Positions 55,034 to 63,236 of a stretch of DNA of 64,000 bases are shown here, piece after piece. How positions within the stretch are numbered: position 1 is the stretch's first letter; every line of letters starts with the position of its first letter. A model generated the notes under the pieces. It ran no database searches, had not been told where the DNA came from, and saw only the letters and a program-made list of their open reading frames with translations. The stretch lies in the NCBI GenBank assembly GCA_002430545.1, contig DJCM01000004.1, forward strand, positions 62,001 through 126,000, written 5' to 3'. The translations under genes and the position numbers were made by a program. The stretch comes from Flavobacteriaceae bacterium UBA5950. Lineage in GTDB: Bacteria > Bacteroidota > Bacteroidia > Flavobacteriales > Flavobacteriaceae.

Positions 55034-55486
55034 ATGCGAACAAAAACAATTGATCACTTTTTACGTGCCACATGGCAAGCTGTTTCTAAAATGTATAATG
55101 AAGAGGCATCCAAATATGGGGCGAGCATGGCAACAGGGTTAGCCCTATTGAGTATAGATACTGAAGAAGGCGTTTCGTCCACCTCATTGGGTCCTCGTAT
55201 GGGCATGGAATCAACCAGCTTGTCGCGCACACTAAAGACTATGGAGAATCAAGGTCTGATTCGAAGAGAACCCAATCCAGATGATGGTAGAGGTGTTTTG
55301 ATAAAATTGACAAAAGAAGGGCTTGAAAAACGTTCATTATCAAAAGAAATTGTGATTCAGTTTAATCAATCAATTGAAGAGGCAGTTAGCGAAAAAGACC
55401 TCGAATCATTTTATAAAGTCGTCGAATTAATTTTGCAAAAAGTACAAGACAGATCAATTTTTATCCCCCAAAAACAAGTATCATGA
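55034..55486 (+). CDS. MarR family transcriptional regulator of fatty-acid degradation genes
   Basis: A 150-residue winged-helix regulator. The helix-turn-helix and wing run from about residue 45 to 100 (TSLGPRMGMESTSLSRTLKTMENQGLIRREPNPDDGRGVLIKLTKEG), flanked by dimerisation helices. It most likely represses the beta-oxidation genes and is released by an acyl-CoA or fatty acid; the palindrome at its own promoter supports autoregulation. Its stop overlaps the fadN-like start (ATGA), so regulator and enzymes are translationally coupled. The ligand is inferred from the neighbours, not from sequence. Confidence 0.88.
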   Translation: MRTKTIDHFLRATWQAVSKMYNEEASKYGASMATGLALLSIDTEEGVSSTSLGPRMGMESTSLSRTLKTMENQGLIRREPNPDDGRGVLIKLTKEGLEKRSLSKEIVIQFNQSIEEAVSEKDLESFYKVVELILQKVQDRSIFIPQKQVS

Positions 55487-57891
55487 GTACAAGAAGAATA
55501 TCAAAAGTGGCAGTCATAGGATCTGGAATCATGGGTTCTGTTATTGCATGCCATTTTGCAAATATTGGTGTTGAGGTATTAATACTAGACATTGCACCAA
55601 ATGAGTTGAATGAAAAAGAAAAGGCAAAAGGATTGGCACTCAGCGATGCAGCTGTTCGCAATCGCATCGTTGACACCAACCTTTTACAAGCGATCAAATC
55701 CAATCCAGCACCTCTTTATCACGCTGATTTTAAAAAACGAATCCACACAGGGAATTTGTCAGATGATATTTCAAAAATCGCTGATGTGGACTGGATTATC
55801 GAGGTGGTGGTCGAAAGGCTTGACATCAAACAAAGTGTTTTTGAACAAATCGAAAAGCATAGAACCCCTGGCACACTGATCACTTCCAATACTTCTGGAA
55901 TCCCGATAGCGATGATGAACAAGTGGCGATCGGATGATTTTCAAAAGCATTTTGCTGTGACCCATTTTTTCAACCCTCCTCGCTATTTAAAACTTTTTGA
56001 GGTCATTCCAGGCCCCAATTGTCTGCCAGAAGTGACTTCATTTTTGATTGATTATGGGACAACTTTTTTGGGCAAACGATCGGTTCTTGCCAAAGACACC
56101 CCTGCTTTTATTGGGAATCGAATAGGTATTTTTTGCATTCAAAGCCTCTTTCATCAAGTGAAGGATATGGGGTTGACTGTAGAAGAAATCGACAAGCTCA
56201 CAGGCCCTGTGATCGGCAGGCCCAAATCAGCAACGTTTCGAACTGTAGATGTCGTTGGTCTCGACACATTGGTTCATGTAGCAAATGGGCTATATGAAAA
56301 CTGTGAAAACGATGAGCGCAGAGAGGTATTCAAGCTGCCTGAATTTATAGCCACCATGATGGAAAAGCAGTGGCTTGGTTCCAAAAGTGGACAGGGTTTT
56401 TATAAAAAGGTAAAGGGCGAAAAAGGGAAGTCAGAAATCTTAACTTTAGATCTGAATGTTCTGGAATATCGTGCAAAAAAGCGTGCACAATTCGACACCC
56501 TAGAAAAAACAAAATCAATTGACGATCTCGCTGATCGTTATCCCATTTTAATTTCAGGAAAAGACAAGGCAAGCGCATTTTATCGAAAAAATTTTGGTGA
56601 ACTGTTTGCTTATATCCAACATCGAATTCCAGAAATTTCTGATGAAGTTTATCGTATCGATGACGCCATGAAAGCTGGCTTTGGATGGACGCATGGCCCA
56701 TTTGAAATTTGGGATGCGATTGGACTTGAAACAGGCGTTGAACTGATGAAAGAAGCAGGTCACAAAGTTGCAGATTGGGTCATTGCAATGGCCAAAGGAA
56801 ACAACCAAAGTTTTTATGCTTTGGAAGATGGTAGTCAGAGCTTTTACGACGTTGAGAGCAAGAAGATGAATGCTATCCCTGGTCAGAGCAGTTTCATTAT
56901 TTTAGATCACCTCAGAACCTCAAACACAGTCTGGAAAAACGATGAATGCTCGCTCATTGACATCGGAGATGGTGTGCTGAATGTCGAGTTCCATTCTAAA
57001 ATGAATACCATTGGAGGTGGCGTTTTGCTGGGGATCAACAAAGGAATTGATGTTGCTGAAAAGGATTTTCAAGCACTTGTGGTTGGGAATCAAGGGGCAA
57101 ATTTTTCTGCTGGGGCAAATATTGGAATGATATTTATGTTGGCTGTCGAGCAAGAATATGATGATCTCAATATGGCTATCAAATACTTTCAAGACACCAT
57201 GATGCGCATGCGCTATTCATCCATCCCCTCTGTCGCAGCACCTCACACACTTACGCTAGGAGGAGCCTGTGAGTTGAGCTTACATGCAGACAAGGTTGTT
57301 GCAGCAGCTGAAACCTATATTGGTTTGGTTGAATTTGGTGTTGGCTTGATTCCAGGTGGTGGTGGATCAAAAGAGATGGCACTTCGTGCATCCGATTCGT
57401 TTCGTAAAAATGATGTGGAACTCAATGTGTTACAAGAATATTTTCTAACGATAGGAATGGCCAAAGTTGCCAAATCTGCTTACGAAGCATACGACTTGGG
57501 CATCTTACAACAAGGAAAAGACGTTGTTGTTGTCAATGCCGACCAACAAATTACGATTGCTAAAAAACATGCCATTTTACTCGCAGAATCTGGATACACC
57601 AAACCAATGGCGAGAAAAGATGTGAAGGTTCTTGGCAAACAAGCACTTGGGATGTTTTTGGTAGGCACAGACGCAATGGAAGCAGCACAATATATATCGG
57701 AGCACGACAAAAAAATTGCCAATAAATTGGCATACGTCATGGCTGGTGGTGATCTTTCGCAGCCATCTTATGTTTCTGAGCAATACCTTCTAGATATTGA
57801 AAGAGAGGCATTTTTATCTCTTTGTACAGAGCGTAAAACACTCGAGCGCATACAACATATGCTTAAAACTGGTAAACCTTTAAGAAATTAA
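55483..57891 (+). CDS. fadN: 3-hydroxyacyl-CoA dehydrogenase/enoyl-CoA hydratase, FadN-type
   Basis: A bifunctional beta-oxidation enzyme of 802 residues that hydrates trans-2-enoyl-CoA and oxidises 3-hydroxyacyl-CoA with NAD. The domain order is dehydrogenase first, then hydratase, opposite to E. coli FadB and as in Bacillus FadN. The Rossmann loop GSGIMG is at residues 13-18, with HFFNPPRYLKLFEVI near 162 carrying the catalytic-region His. The crotonase-fold part contains GNQGANFSAGANIGMI near 530 and PHTLTLGGACELSLHADKVV near 580. The symbol reflects domain order, not proven orthology. Its start overlaps the marR stop by four bases, and fadA follows after three bases. Confidence 0.92.
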   Translation: MSTRRISKVAVIGSGIMGSVIACHFANIGVEVLILDIAPNELNEKEKAKGLALSDAAVRNRIVDTNLLQAIKSNPAPLYHADFKKRIHTGNLSDDISKIADVDWIIEVVVERLDIKQSVFEQIEKHRTPGTLITSNTSGIPIAMMNKWRSDDFQKHFAVTHFFNPPRYLKLFEVIPGPNCLPEVTSFLIDYGTTFLGKRSVLAKDTPAFIGNRIGIFCIQSLFHQVKDMGLTVEEIDKLTGPVIGRPKSATFRTVDVVGLDTLVHVANGLYENCENDERREVFKLPEFIATMMEKQWLGSKSGQGFYKKVKGEKGKSEILTLDLNVLEYRAKKRAQFDTLEKTKSIDDLADRYPILISGKDKASAFYRKNFGELFAYIQHRIPEISDEVYRIDDAMKAGFGWTHGPFEIWDAIGLETGVELMKEAGHKVADWVIAMAKGNNQSFYALEDGSQSFYDVESKKMNAIPGQSSFIILDHLRTSNTVWKNDECSLIDIGDGVLNVEFHSKMNTIGGGVLLGINKGIDVAEKDFQALVVGNQGANFSAGANIGMIFMLAVEQEYDDLNMAIKYFQDTMMRMRYSSIPSVAAPHTLTLGGACELSLHADKVVAAAETYIGLVEFGVGLIPGGGGSKEMALRASDSFRKNDVELNVLQEYFLTIGMAKVAKSAYEAYDLGILQQGKDVVVVNADQQITIAKKHAILLAESGYTKPMARKDVKVLGKQALGMFLVGTDAMEAAQYISEHDKKIANKLAYVMAGGDLSQPSYVSEQYLLDIEREAFLSLCTERKTLERIQHMLKTGKPLRN

Positions 57892-57894
57892 CAC

Positions 57895-59076
57895 ATGAAA
57901 ACAAACTACATTGTAAGAGCATACCGAACAGCAGTTGGCAAAGCGCCAAGAGGTTTATTCAGATTCAAACGACCTGATGAACTCGCTGCCGAAACCATTG
58001 AACATATGATGAGTACCCTTGACGATTTTGACGTCAATGCAATTGATGATGTGCTCATCGGAAATGCAATGCCAGAGGCTGAACAAGGTCTAAACATGGC
58101 TCGACTCATATCGTTGATGGGGCTCAAAACAATCGAAGTACCAGGAGTGACTGTCAATCGTTATTGTGCTTCGGGAATAGAGACGATTGCCATGGGGAAT
58201 GCCAAAATCCAATCTGGAATGGCAGAGTGCATCATCGCTGGTGGTGTTGAAAGCATGAGCTATATTCCCATGGGTGGTTATAAGCCTGCACCTGATTACA
58301 AAGTAGCCAAAGAAGGAAATGAAGATTACTATTGGGGTATGGGTCTCACTGCTGAGGCAGTTGCCAACCAGTACAATATCTCTAGAGATGACCAAGATGC
58401 TTTTGCATATGAATCGCATCAAAAAGCACTTGCAGCACAAAAAAATGGGGCCTTCACTGATCAGATTGTACCCATTGACATTGACGAAGTATATGTCGAT
58501 GACAATGGTAAAAAAGCAACACGCACCTATACTGTTGATCGAGACGAAGGACCAAGAGCTGACACCAGTTTGGAAGCTTTGGCAAGATTGCGCCCTGTGT
58601 TTGCCAATAATGGGTCTGTAACAGCTGGGAACTCCTCTCAAACCAGTGATGGAGCAGCTGTGCTATTAATGATGACAGAGGACATGGTAAAAAAACACAA
58701 CCTCACTCCTATTGCTAGGCTGGTGAGCTATGCAACTGCAGGCGTTCCACCCAAGATTATGGGAATTGGGCCTGTGGCTGCGATTCCAAAGTCGTTGGAT
58801 CAAGCTGGTCTGAAGCTCAAGGACATAGAGCAAATCGAACTCAATGAGGCCTTTGCTGCACAATCACTTGCTGTGATTCGAGAACTCGACATCGACCCTA
58901 CGCTTGTCAATGTAAATGGTGGTGCCATTGCACTTGGACACCCATTGGGTTGTACAGGGACCAAACTGTCTGTACAGTTGTTTGATGAGATGAAGAAGAG
59001 AAAACAAAAATATGGAATGGTAACAATGTGTGTTGGTACTGGACAAGGTGCTGCAGGTATTTATGAATTAATATAA
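57895..59076 (+). CDS. fadA: 3-ketoacyl-CoA thiolase (acetyl-CoA C-acyltransferase)
   Basis: This enzyme cleaves 3-ketoacyl-CoA with CoA, releasing acetyl-CoA, the last step of each beta-oxidation round. The 393-residue thiolase has the nucleophile C91 in VNRYCASGIETI, NEAFAAQSLAV near 320, the histidine in GGAIALGHPLGCTGTK near 343 and the second cysteine in CVGTGQGAAG near 379. All catalytic positions are intact. The operon neighbours make a degradative thiolase more likely than a biosynthetic one. It begins three bases after fadN and ends five before the acyl-CoA dehydrogenase gene. Confidence 0.95.
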   Translation: MKTNYIVRAYRTAVGKAPRGLFRFKRPDELAAETIEHMMSTLDDFDVNAIDDVLIGNAMPEAEQGLNMARLISLMGLKTIEVPGVTVNRYCASGIETIAMGNAKIQSGMAECIIAGGVESMSYIPMGGYKPAPDYKVAKEGNEDYYWGMGLTAEAVANQYNISRDDQDAFAYESHQKALAAQKNGAFTDQIVPIDIDEVYVDDNGKKATRTYTVDRDEGPRADTSLEALARLRPVFANNGSVTAGNSSQTSDGAAVLLMMTEDMVKKHNLTPIARLVSYATAGVPPKIMGIGPVAAIPKSLDQAGLKLKDIEQIELNEAFAAQSLAVIRELDIDPTLVNVNGGAIALGHPLGCTGTKLSVQLFDEMKKRKQKYGMVTMCVGTGQGAAGIYELI

Positions 59077-59081
59077 AAATT

Positions 59082-60884
59082 ATGGAAACGAAAGAAATAA
59101 CAAAAACGAGAGGTGGTGCTTTTTTGTTGCAAGAAACCCACCCAGAAAATGTTTTTACACCTGAGGACTTTAGCGAAGAACAACGCATGATGCGTGACGC
59201 TGTGAAGGAATTTATCGATCGTGAGGTATGGCCCAACAAGCATCGTTTTGAGCAGAAAGACTATGACTTCACATTTGAGTTGATGCGAAAAGCAGGGGAG
59301 CTTGGTTTTTTAGGGATTGGTGTACCTGAGGCCTATGGTGGACTTGAAATGGGGTTCGTGTCAACAATGCTCGTATGTGATTATTTTTCAGGAGCAACTG
59401 GCTCTTTATCAACTGCTTATGGTGCGCACACTGGCATTGGTGTCATGCCCATTGTTCTCTATGGAACAGAGGAACAAAAACAAAAATATGTACCCAAACT
59501 CGCCTCTGGTGAGGAAATTGGATGTTATTGTCTCACTGAGCCTGGTGCAGGGTCAGATGCAAACAGTGGAAAGACAAAAGCTGTTCTTTCTGATGATGGC
59601 ACTCACTATAAAATCAGTGGTCAAAAAATATGGATTTCCAATGCAGGTTATGCAAGTGTGATGATTGTTTTTGCACGTATAGAAGATGATAAAAACATCA
59701 CTGGTTTTATTGTGCCTTACGACCCCGAAAATGGAATTACTTTGGGAGAAGAGGAGCATAAGCTAGGGATTCATGCATCATCGACTAGGCAAGTCTTTTT
59801 TAGTGATACCAAAGTAACTGTTGAAAATATGCTTTCGGAGCGTGGCAATGGATTTAAAATTGCGATGAATGCACTCAATGTTGGTCGAATTAAACTTGCT
59901 GTTGCTTGTATCGACGCACAACGCCGAACAGTGAGTGAAAGCGTTCGCTATGCCAACGAAAGAATACAATTCAAAACACCCATCAGTCAATTTGGAGCGA
60001 TCAAGCAAAAAATAGCAAATATGGCTACAAATTGTTACGTAGGGGAATCGGGTTGTTATCGTGCTGCGAAAGACATCGAAGATCGTATTGCCCTCAGAGC
60101 CGAATCGGGAATAAGTCATCAAGAGGCCGAGTTGAAAGGAGTTGAAGAATATGTGATCGAATGTTCCATTTTAAAAGTTGCTGTTTCTGAACACACCCAA
60201 GACTGCACAGACGAGGGCATTCAGATTTTTGGTGGTATGGGCTATTCGGCAGAGATGCCAATGGAATCGGCCTGGCGAGATGCTCGTATCTCTCGAATAT
60301 ATGAGGGTACCAATGAAATCAATCGAATGCTAACTGTTGGCATGCTAATCAAAAAAGCCATGAAGGGTCATCTTGATTTGATTGGCCCTGCAACAGCTGT
60401 TGGCGAGGAACTTTTGGGTATCCCATCGTTTGATACGCCAGATTTTTCAGCGCCATTAAGTGAGGAAAAATCGATCCTCAAAAACCTTAAAAAGGTGTTT
60501 TTGATGATTGCAGGTGCTGGCGTGCAGAAGTATGGAACAGAGCTTGAACAACACCAACAGCTTTTGTTGGCTGTTTCTGATATTTTGATTGAAATCTATT
60601 TGGTGGAATCGGCGATACTTCGCACAGAAAAAAACATCAATCGATATGGGGTTGACGCACAGGAAACGCAACTCGCGATGACAAAACTATATCTATTTCA
60701 AGCAGTTGAAAAAATACAATCCAAAGGGAAAGAAGCCATCATCTCCTCAGCAGAAGGGGATGAACAAAAAATGCTTCTTATGGGGCTAAAACGGTTTACA
60801 AAGTATGCGAACCACCCAAATGTGATAGGCTTACGCAAACAAATCGCTGATAAAGTGATTGCTGAAAATCAGTATTGTTTTTAA
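59082..60884 (+). CDS. fadE: Acyl-CoA dehydrogenase, FadE-type with C-terminal extension
   Basis: A 600-residue FAD enzyme that makes trans-2-enoyl-CoA, the first oxidative step of beta-oxidation. The acyl-CoA dehydrogenase core runs to about residue 420: CYCLTEPGAGSDANSGKTKA near 147, KIWISNAGYASVMIVFA near 182 and the catalytic glutamate in IYEGTNEINRM near 406. A helical C-terminal extension (about 430-600) matches the longer FadE type found with FadN and FadA in Bacillus. It is last in the operon. The 84 bases after it, up to 60968, show no clear terminator. Confidence 0.93.
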   Translation: METKEITKTRGGAFLLQETHPENVFTPEDFSEEQRMMRDAVKEFIDREVWPNKHRFEQKDYDFTFELMRKAGELGFLGIGVPEAYGGLEMGFVSTMLVCDYFSGATGSLSTAYGAHTGIGVMPIVLYGTEEQKQKYVPKLASGEEIGCYCLTEPGAGSDANSGKTKAVLSDDGTHYKISGQKIWISNAGYASVMIVFARIEDDKNITGFIVPYDPENGITLGEEEHKLGIHASSTRQVFFSDTKVTVENMLSERGNGFKIAMNALNVGRIKLAVACIDAQRRTVSESVRYANERIQFKTPISQFGAIKQKIANMATNCYVGESGCYRAAKDIEDRIALRAESGISHQEAELKGVEEYVIECSILKVAVSEHTQDCTDEGIQIFGGMGYSAEMPMESAWRDARISRIYEGTNEINRMLTVGMLIKKAMKGHLDLIGPATAVGEELLGIPSFDTPDFSAPLSEEKSILKNLKKVFLMIAGAGVQKYGTELEQHQQLLLAVSDILIEIYLVESAILRTEKNINRYGVDAQETQLAMTKLYLFQAVEKIQSKGKEAIISSAEGDEQKMLLMGLKRFTKYANHPNVIGLRKQIADKVIAENQYCF

Positions 60885-60968
60885 TTTAGGGTAGCGAAAG
60901 TGCTAAATCTAGTAAGAGTTAGCTCCACAGCTGGAATGGTAACCAAAAAAATGATTAAGTCATAAACT

Positions 60969-61949
60969 CTACTCCAAAAACCCTTTTTCACGCATCCAGT
61001 CGTCATTGTAGATTTTAGTTACATAGCGACTACCAGAATCGTGTAGCAACACCACCACAACATCGTCAGGACCAAAGTGTTCTTTGAGTTGTAAGACCCC
61101 TTTGATGGCAGCTCCACACGAGTTTCCTGCAAAAATACCTTCTTCCCTTGCAAGCTTACGTGTGTATATTGCAGCGTCTTTGTCAGTGACCTTTTCAAAG
61201 GCATCAATCAAGTCAAAGTCAACATTTTCTGGTAGGATGTCCTCCCCTATTCCTTCTGTGACATAAGGGTATATTTCTTTTTCATCAAAAACACCAGTTT
61301 CGTGATACTTCTTAAAAACAGAGCCATAAGTATCAATCCCCCAAATTTTTATGGCTGGATTTTTTTCTTTTAAGTATTTCGCCACGCCAGAGATCGTTCC
61401 ACCTGTACCCACCCCAACAACAAAGTGAGTGATTTTTCCGTCTGTTTGCTTCCAAATTTCTGGGCCTGTTTGCTCATAGTGAGCAACTGCATTGGAAGGG
61501 TTGTCATATTGGTTCACATACCAGGCGTTGGGTGTTTCCTCTGCAATACGCTTCGAAGTCGAATAGTACGAACGAGGGTCTTCGGCTGGCACATCAGTAG
61601 GACAAACAACCACCTCCGCACCCACAGCACGCAACACATCAAATTTGGTTGGGGATTGCTTGTCGTTGGATACACAAATCAGTTTATATCCTTTGACAAT
61701 GGCAGCAATCGCCAGACCCATCCCAGTGTTGCCAGATGTCCCTTCAACGATGGTACCTCCTGGTTGAAGTCGTCCATCTGCCTCTGCATCTTCAATCATT
61801 TTGAGTGCCATTCGATCCTTGACAGAATTGCCAGGATTAAAATATTCCACCTTTGCCAACACCAGTGCATCGATCGAATTCGTGATTGAGTTGAGCTTAA
61901 TCAAGGGGGTGTTGCCTATAGTTTCAAGGATATTCTTCGCATATTTCAT
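60969..61949 (-). CDS. PLP-dependent cysteine synthase / cystathionine beta-synthase family enzyme
   Basis: A 326-residue fold type II PLP enzyme that makes cysteine from O-acetylserine or cystathionine from serine and homocysteine. The PLP lysine is K44 in NPGNSVKDRMA, the substrate loop is EGTSGNTGMG near 69 and the phosphate loop GVGTGGTISG near 174. PAEDPRSYYSTSKRIAEETPNA (near 120) and PENVDFDLIDAFEKVTD (near 240) resemble cystathionine beta-synthase more than CysK, but there is no CBS regulatory domain. I keep the call broad. A -7 box TACATTTG ends four bases before its ATG. Confidence 0.85.
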   Translation of the reverse strand: MKYAKNILETIGNTPLIKLNSITNSIDALVLAKVEYFNPGNSVKDRMALKMIEDAEADGRLQPGGTIVEGTSGNTGMGLAIAAIVKGYKLICVSNDKQSPTKFDVLRAVGAEVVVCPTDVPAEDPRSYYSTSKRIAEETPNAWYVNQYDNPSNAVAHYEQTGPEIWKQTDGKITHFVVGVGTGGTISGVAKYLKEKNPAIKIWGIDTYGSVFKKYHETGVFDEKEIYPYVTEGIGEDILPENVDFDLIDAFEKVTDKDAAIYTRKLAREEGIFAGNSCGAAIKGVLQLKEHFGPDDVVVVLLHDSGSRYVTKIYNDDWMREKGFLE

Positions 61950-61953
61950 GCTG

Positions 61954-61961
61954 CAAATGTA
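61954..61961 (-). promoter_or_regulatory. -7 promoter box of the PLP enzyme gene
   Basis: Minus strand TACATTTG, a perfect TAnnTTTG, four bases before the ATG at 61949; predicts a leaderless transcript. No clear -33. Confidence 0.5.
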
Positions 61962-62009
61962 CTGTATAGAGCAGAGATAAGAAATGTATTGGCAGAAGAA
62001 ATATGGGCT

Positions 62010-63233
62010 TTACACTCTTCGCAACGCTCGAATGGGTGTGACTTTGGATATTATAAATGAAGGAATCAACAGCATTAATAAACAAATAACAAAGGTTCCA
62101 ATATTGATTGCAGCTATCATAGGCACATCAAATGCAGTTGGTACTGTAGTGACGTAGTAGGATGTGGGATCGAGGGTAATCCAAGCTGTTTGGTGTTGTA
62201 GTAAAAGGAGGCCAAGACCCAACAAATTCCCCCAAAACAACCCAATTCCAATCAGATAACCAGCATTGTACAAAAAGACTTTCTGTGTTGACCATTGTTG
62301 CATCCCTAACACTCCAAGCAAGCCTATCATTTGCGTTCTTTCGAGGATAAGCACCAGCAAAGCAGTAATCATATTGATGCCACCAACGATGATCATTATC
62401 ATAACAATCAGGGCGATATTGGTGTCGAAAAGTGAGATCCAATTAAAAATCTCAGGGTAGCGCTCCTTGACGTTCTTCAAGTCGTAAGGGGCAGGAACTT
62501 GGTCATAAACACTTTCAGATAAGGTTTCGATATCATCAAAATCTGTCAATGTCATTTCAAAAGCCCCAACCAAATGCGATTCCCATTGATATATTTTTTG
62601 AATGTGTCGCAAGTCAGCAAAAGCAATTCGCCGATCGAAATCAGGAAAACCAGAGTCATATAGCCCAGAGACAACAAAACTTCTTCGAATGGGGAGTCGA
62701 TCTTCAAATAAAAAAAATGATGATATTCGGTCTCCTGTGGTAACTCCCAATTTTTTGGCAATATGCTTAGACACTAAAATTTCTCTGCTCGTTGTGGTGC
62801 CAACAACTGGCATTCGCCCATCTATGAGATAATCCTCAAAAGCATTCCACTGGTAGGTAGAATCAATTCCTTTGAGCAACCCACCAGTAAAGTATTCGTC
62901 TGTTTTAAAAACAGTTGATGCATAGGCAACTGGGTTGACAAAAGCGATGTCTTGCGTCTCAACATTGGATGTAATCAGTTGGGAATCAATACCTTCAAGG
63001 GTGGCATTGGTTGCATTGCTTTCATAGGTTGACACACGAAGATGCCCTTCAAATGAGCTGATTTTATCTTTGATTTTGTTTTGAAAACCAACACCAGTGC
63101 CGATGGCAATGTGCATCGCCACCAATCCAATTGTGATGGCAATGATTCCGATTTTAATAATTGGCGATGAAACACTATTTTTATAGGACTTCGCACCAAT
63201 AATGCGTTTGGCTATGAACAGACTAATTTTCAA
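62010..63233 (-). CDS. LolC/LolE-type ABC transporter permease (FtsX family)
   Basis: A 407-residue inner-membrane permease of the MacB/FtsX fold, probably part of a lipoprotein-releasing (Lol) system. It starts with LFIAKRIIGAKSYKNSVSSPIIKIGIIAITIGLVAM (first transmembrane segment about residues 25-46). A large periplasmic domain follows (about 50-265), and then three C-terminal segments (about 272-295, 318-340 and 370-395), ending PIRALRRV. The start is TTG at 63233, aligned with the family N-terminus. A partner LolD ATPase is not in the window. Its start lies only three bases from that of the divergent DUF1343 gene. Confidence 0.88.
   Translation of the reverse strand: MKISLFIAKRIIGAKSYKNSVSSPIIKIGIIAITIGLVAMHIAIGTGVGFQNKIKDKISSFEGHLRVSTYESNATNATLEGIDSQLITSNVETQDIAFVNPVAYASTVFKTDEYFTGGLLKGIDSTYQWNAFEDYLIDGRMPVVGTTTSREILVSKHIAKKLGVTTGDRISSFFLFEDRLPIRRSFVVSGLYDSGFPDFDRRIAFADLRHIQKIYQWESHLVGAFEMTLTDFDDIETLSESVYDQVPAPYDLKNVKERYPEIFNWISLFDTNIALIVMIMIIVGGINMITALLVLILERTQMIGLLGVLGMQQWSTQKVFLYNAGYLIGIGLFWGNLLGLGLLLLQHQTAWITLDPTSYYVTTVPTAFDVPMIAAINIGTFVICLLMLLIPSFIISKVTPIRALRRV
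63224..63231 (+). promoter_or_regulatory. Putative -7 box of the DUF1343 gene
   Basis: TAATTTTC, one mismatch to TAnnTTTG, five bases before the GTG start at 63237. It lies inside the first codons of the divergent permease. Confidence 0.3.
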
Positions 63234-63236
63234 CCT

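Noticed and set aside
58090..58641. Minus-strand 183-residue open frame within fadA
   Set aside because: Antisense shadow of a complete thiolase; residue mix (S, C, H, F) is typical of such shadows.
60885..60968. Possible tRNA-like or terminator-like hairpins after fadE
   Set aside because: Imperfect pairing, no T-tract and no tRNA arms or T-loop sequence.
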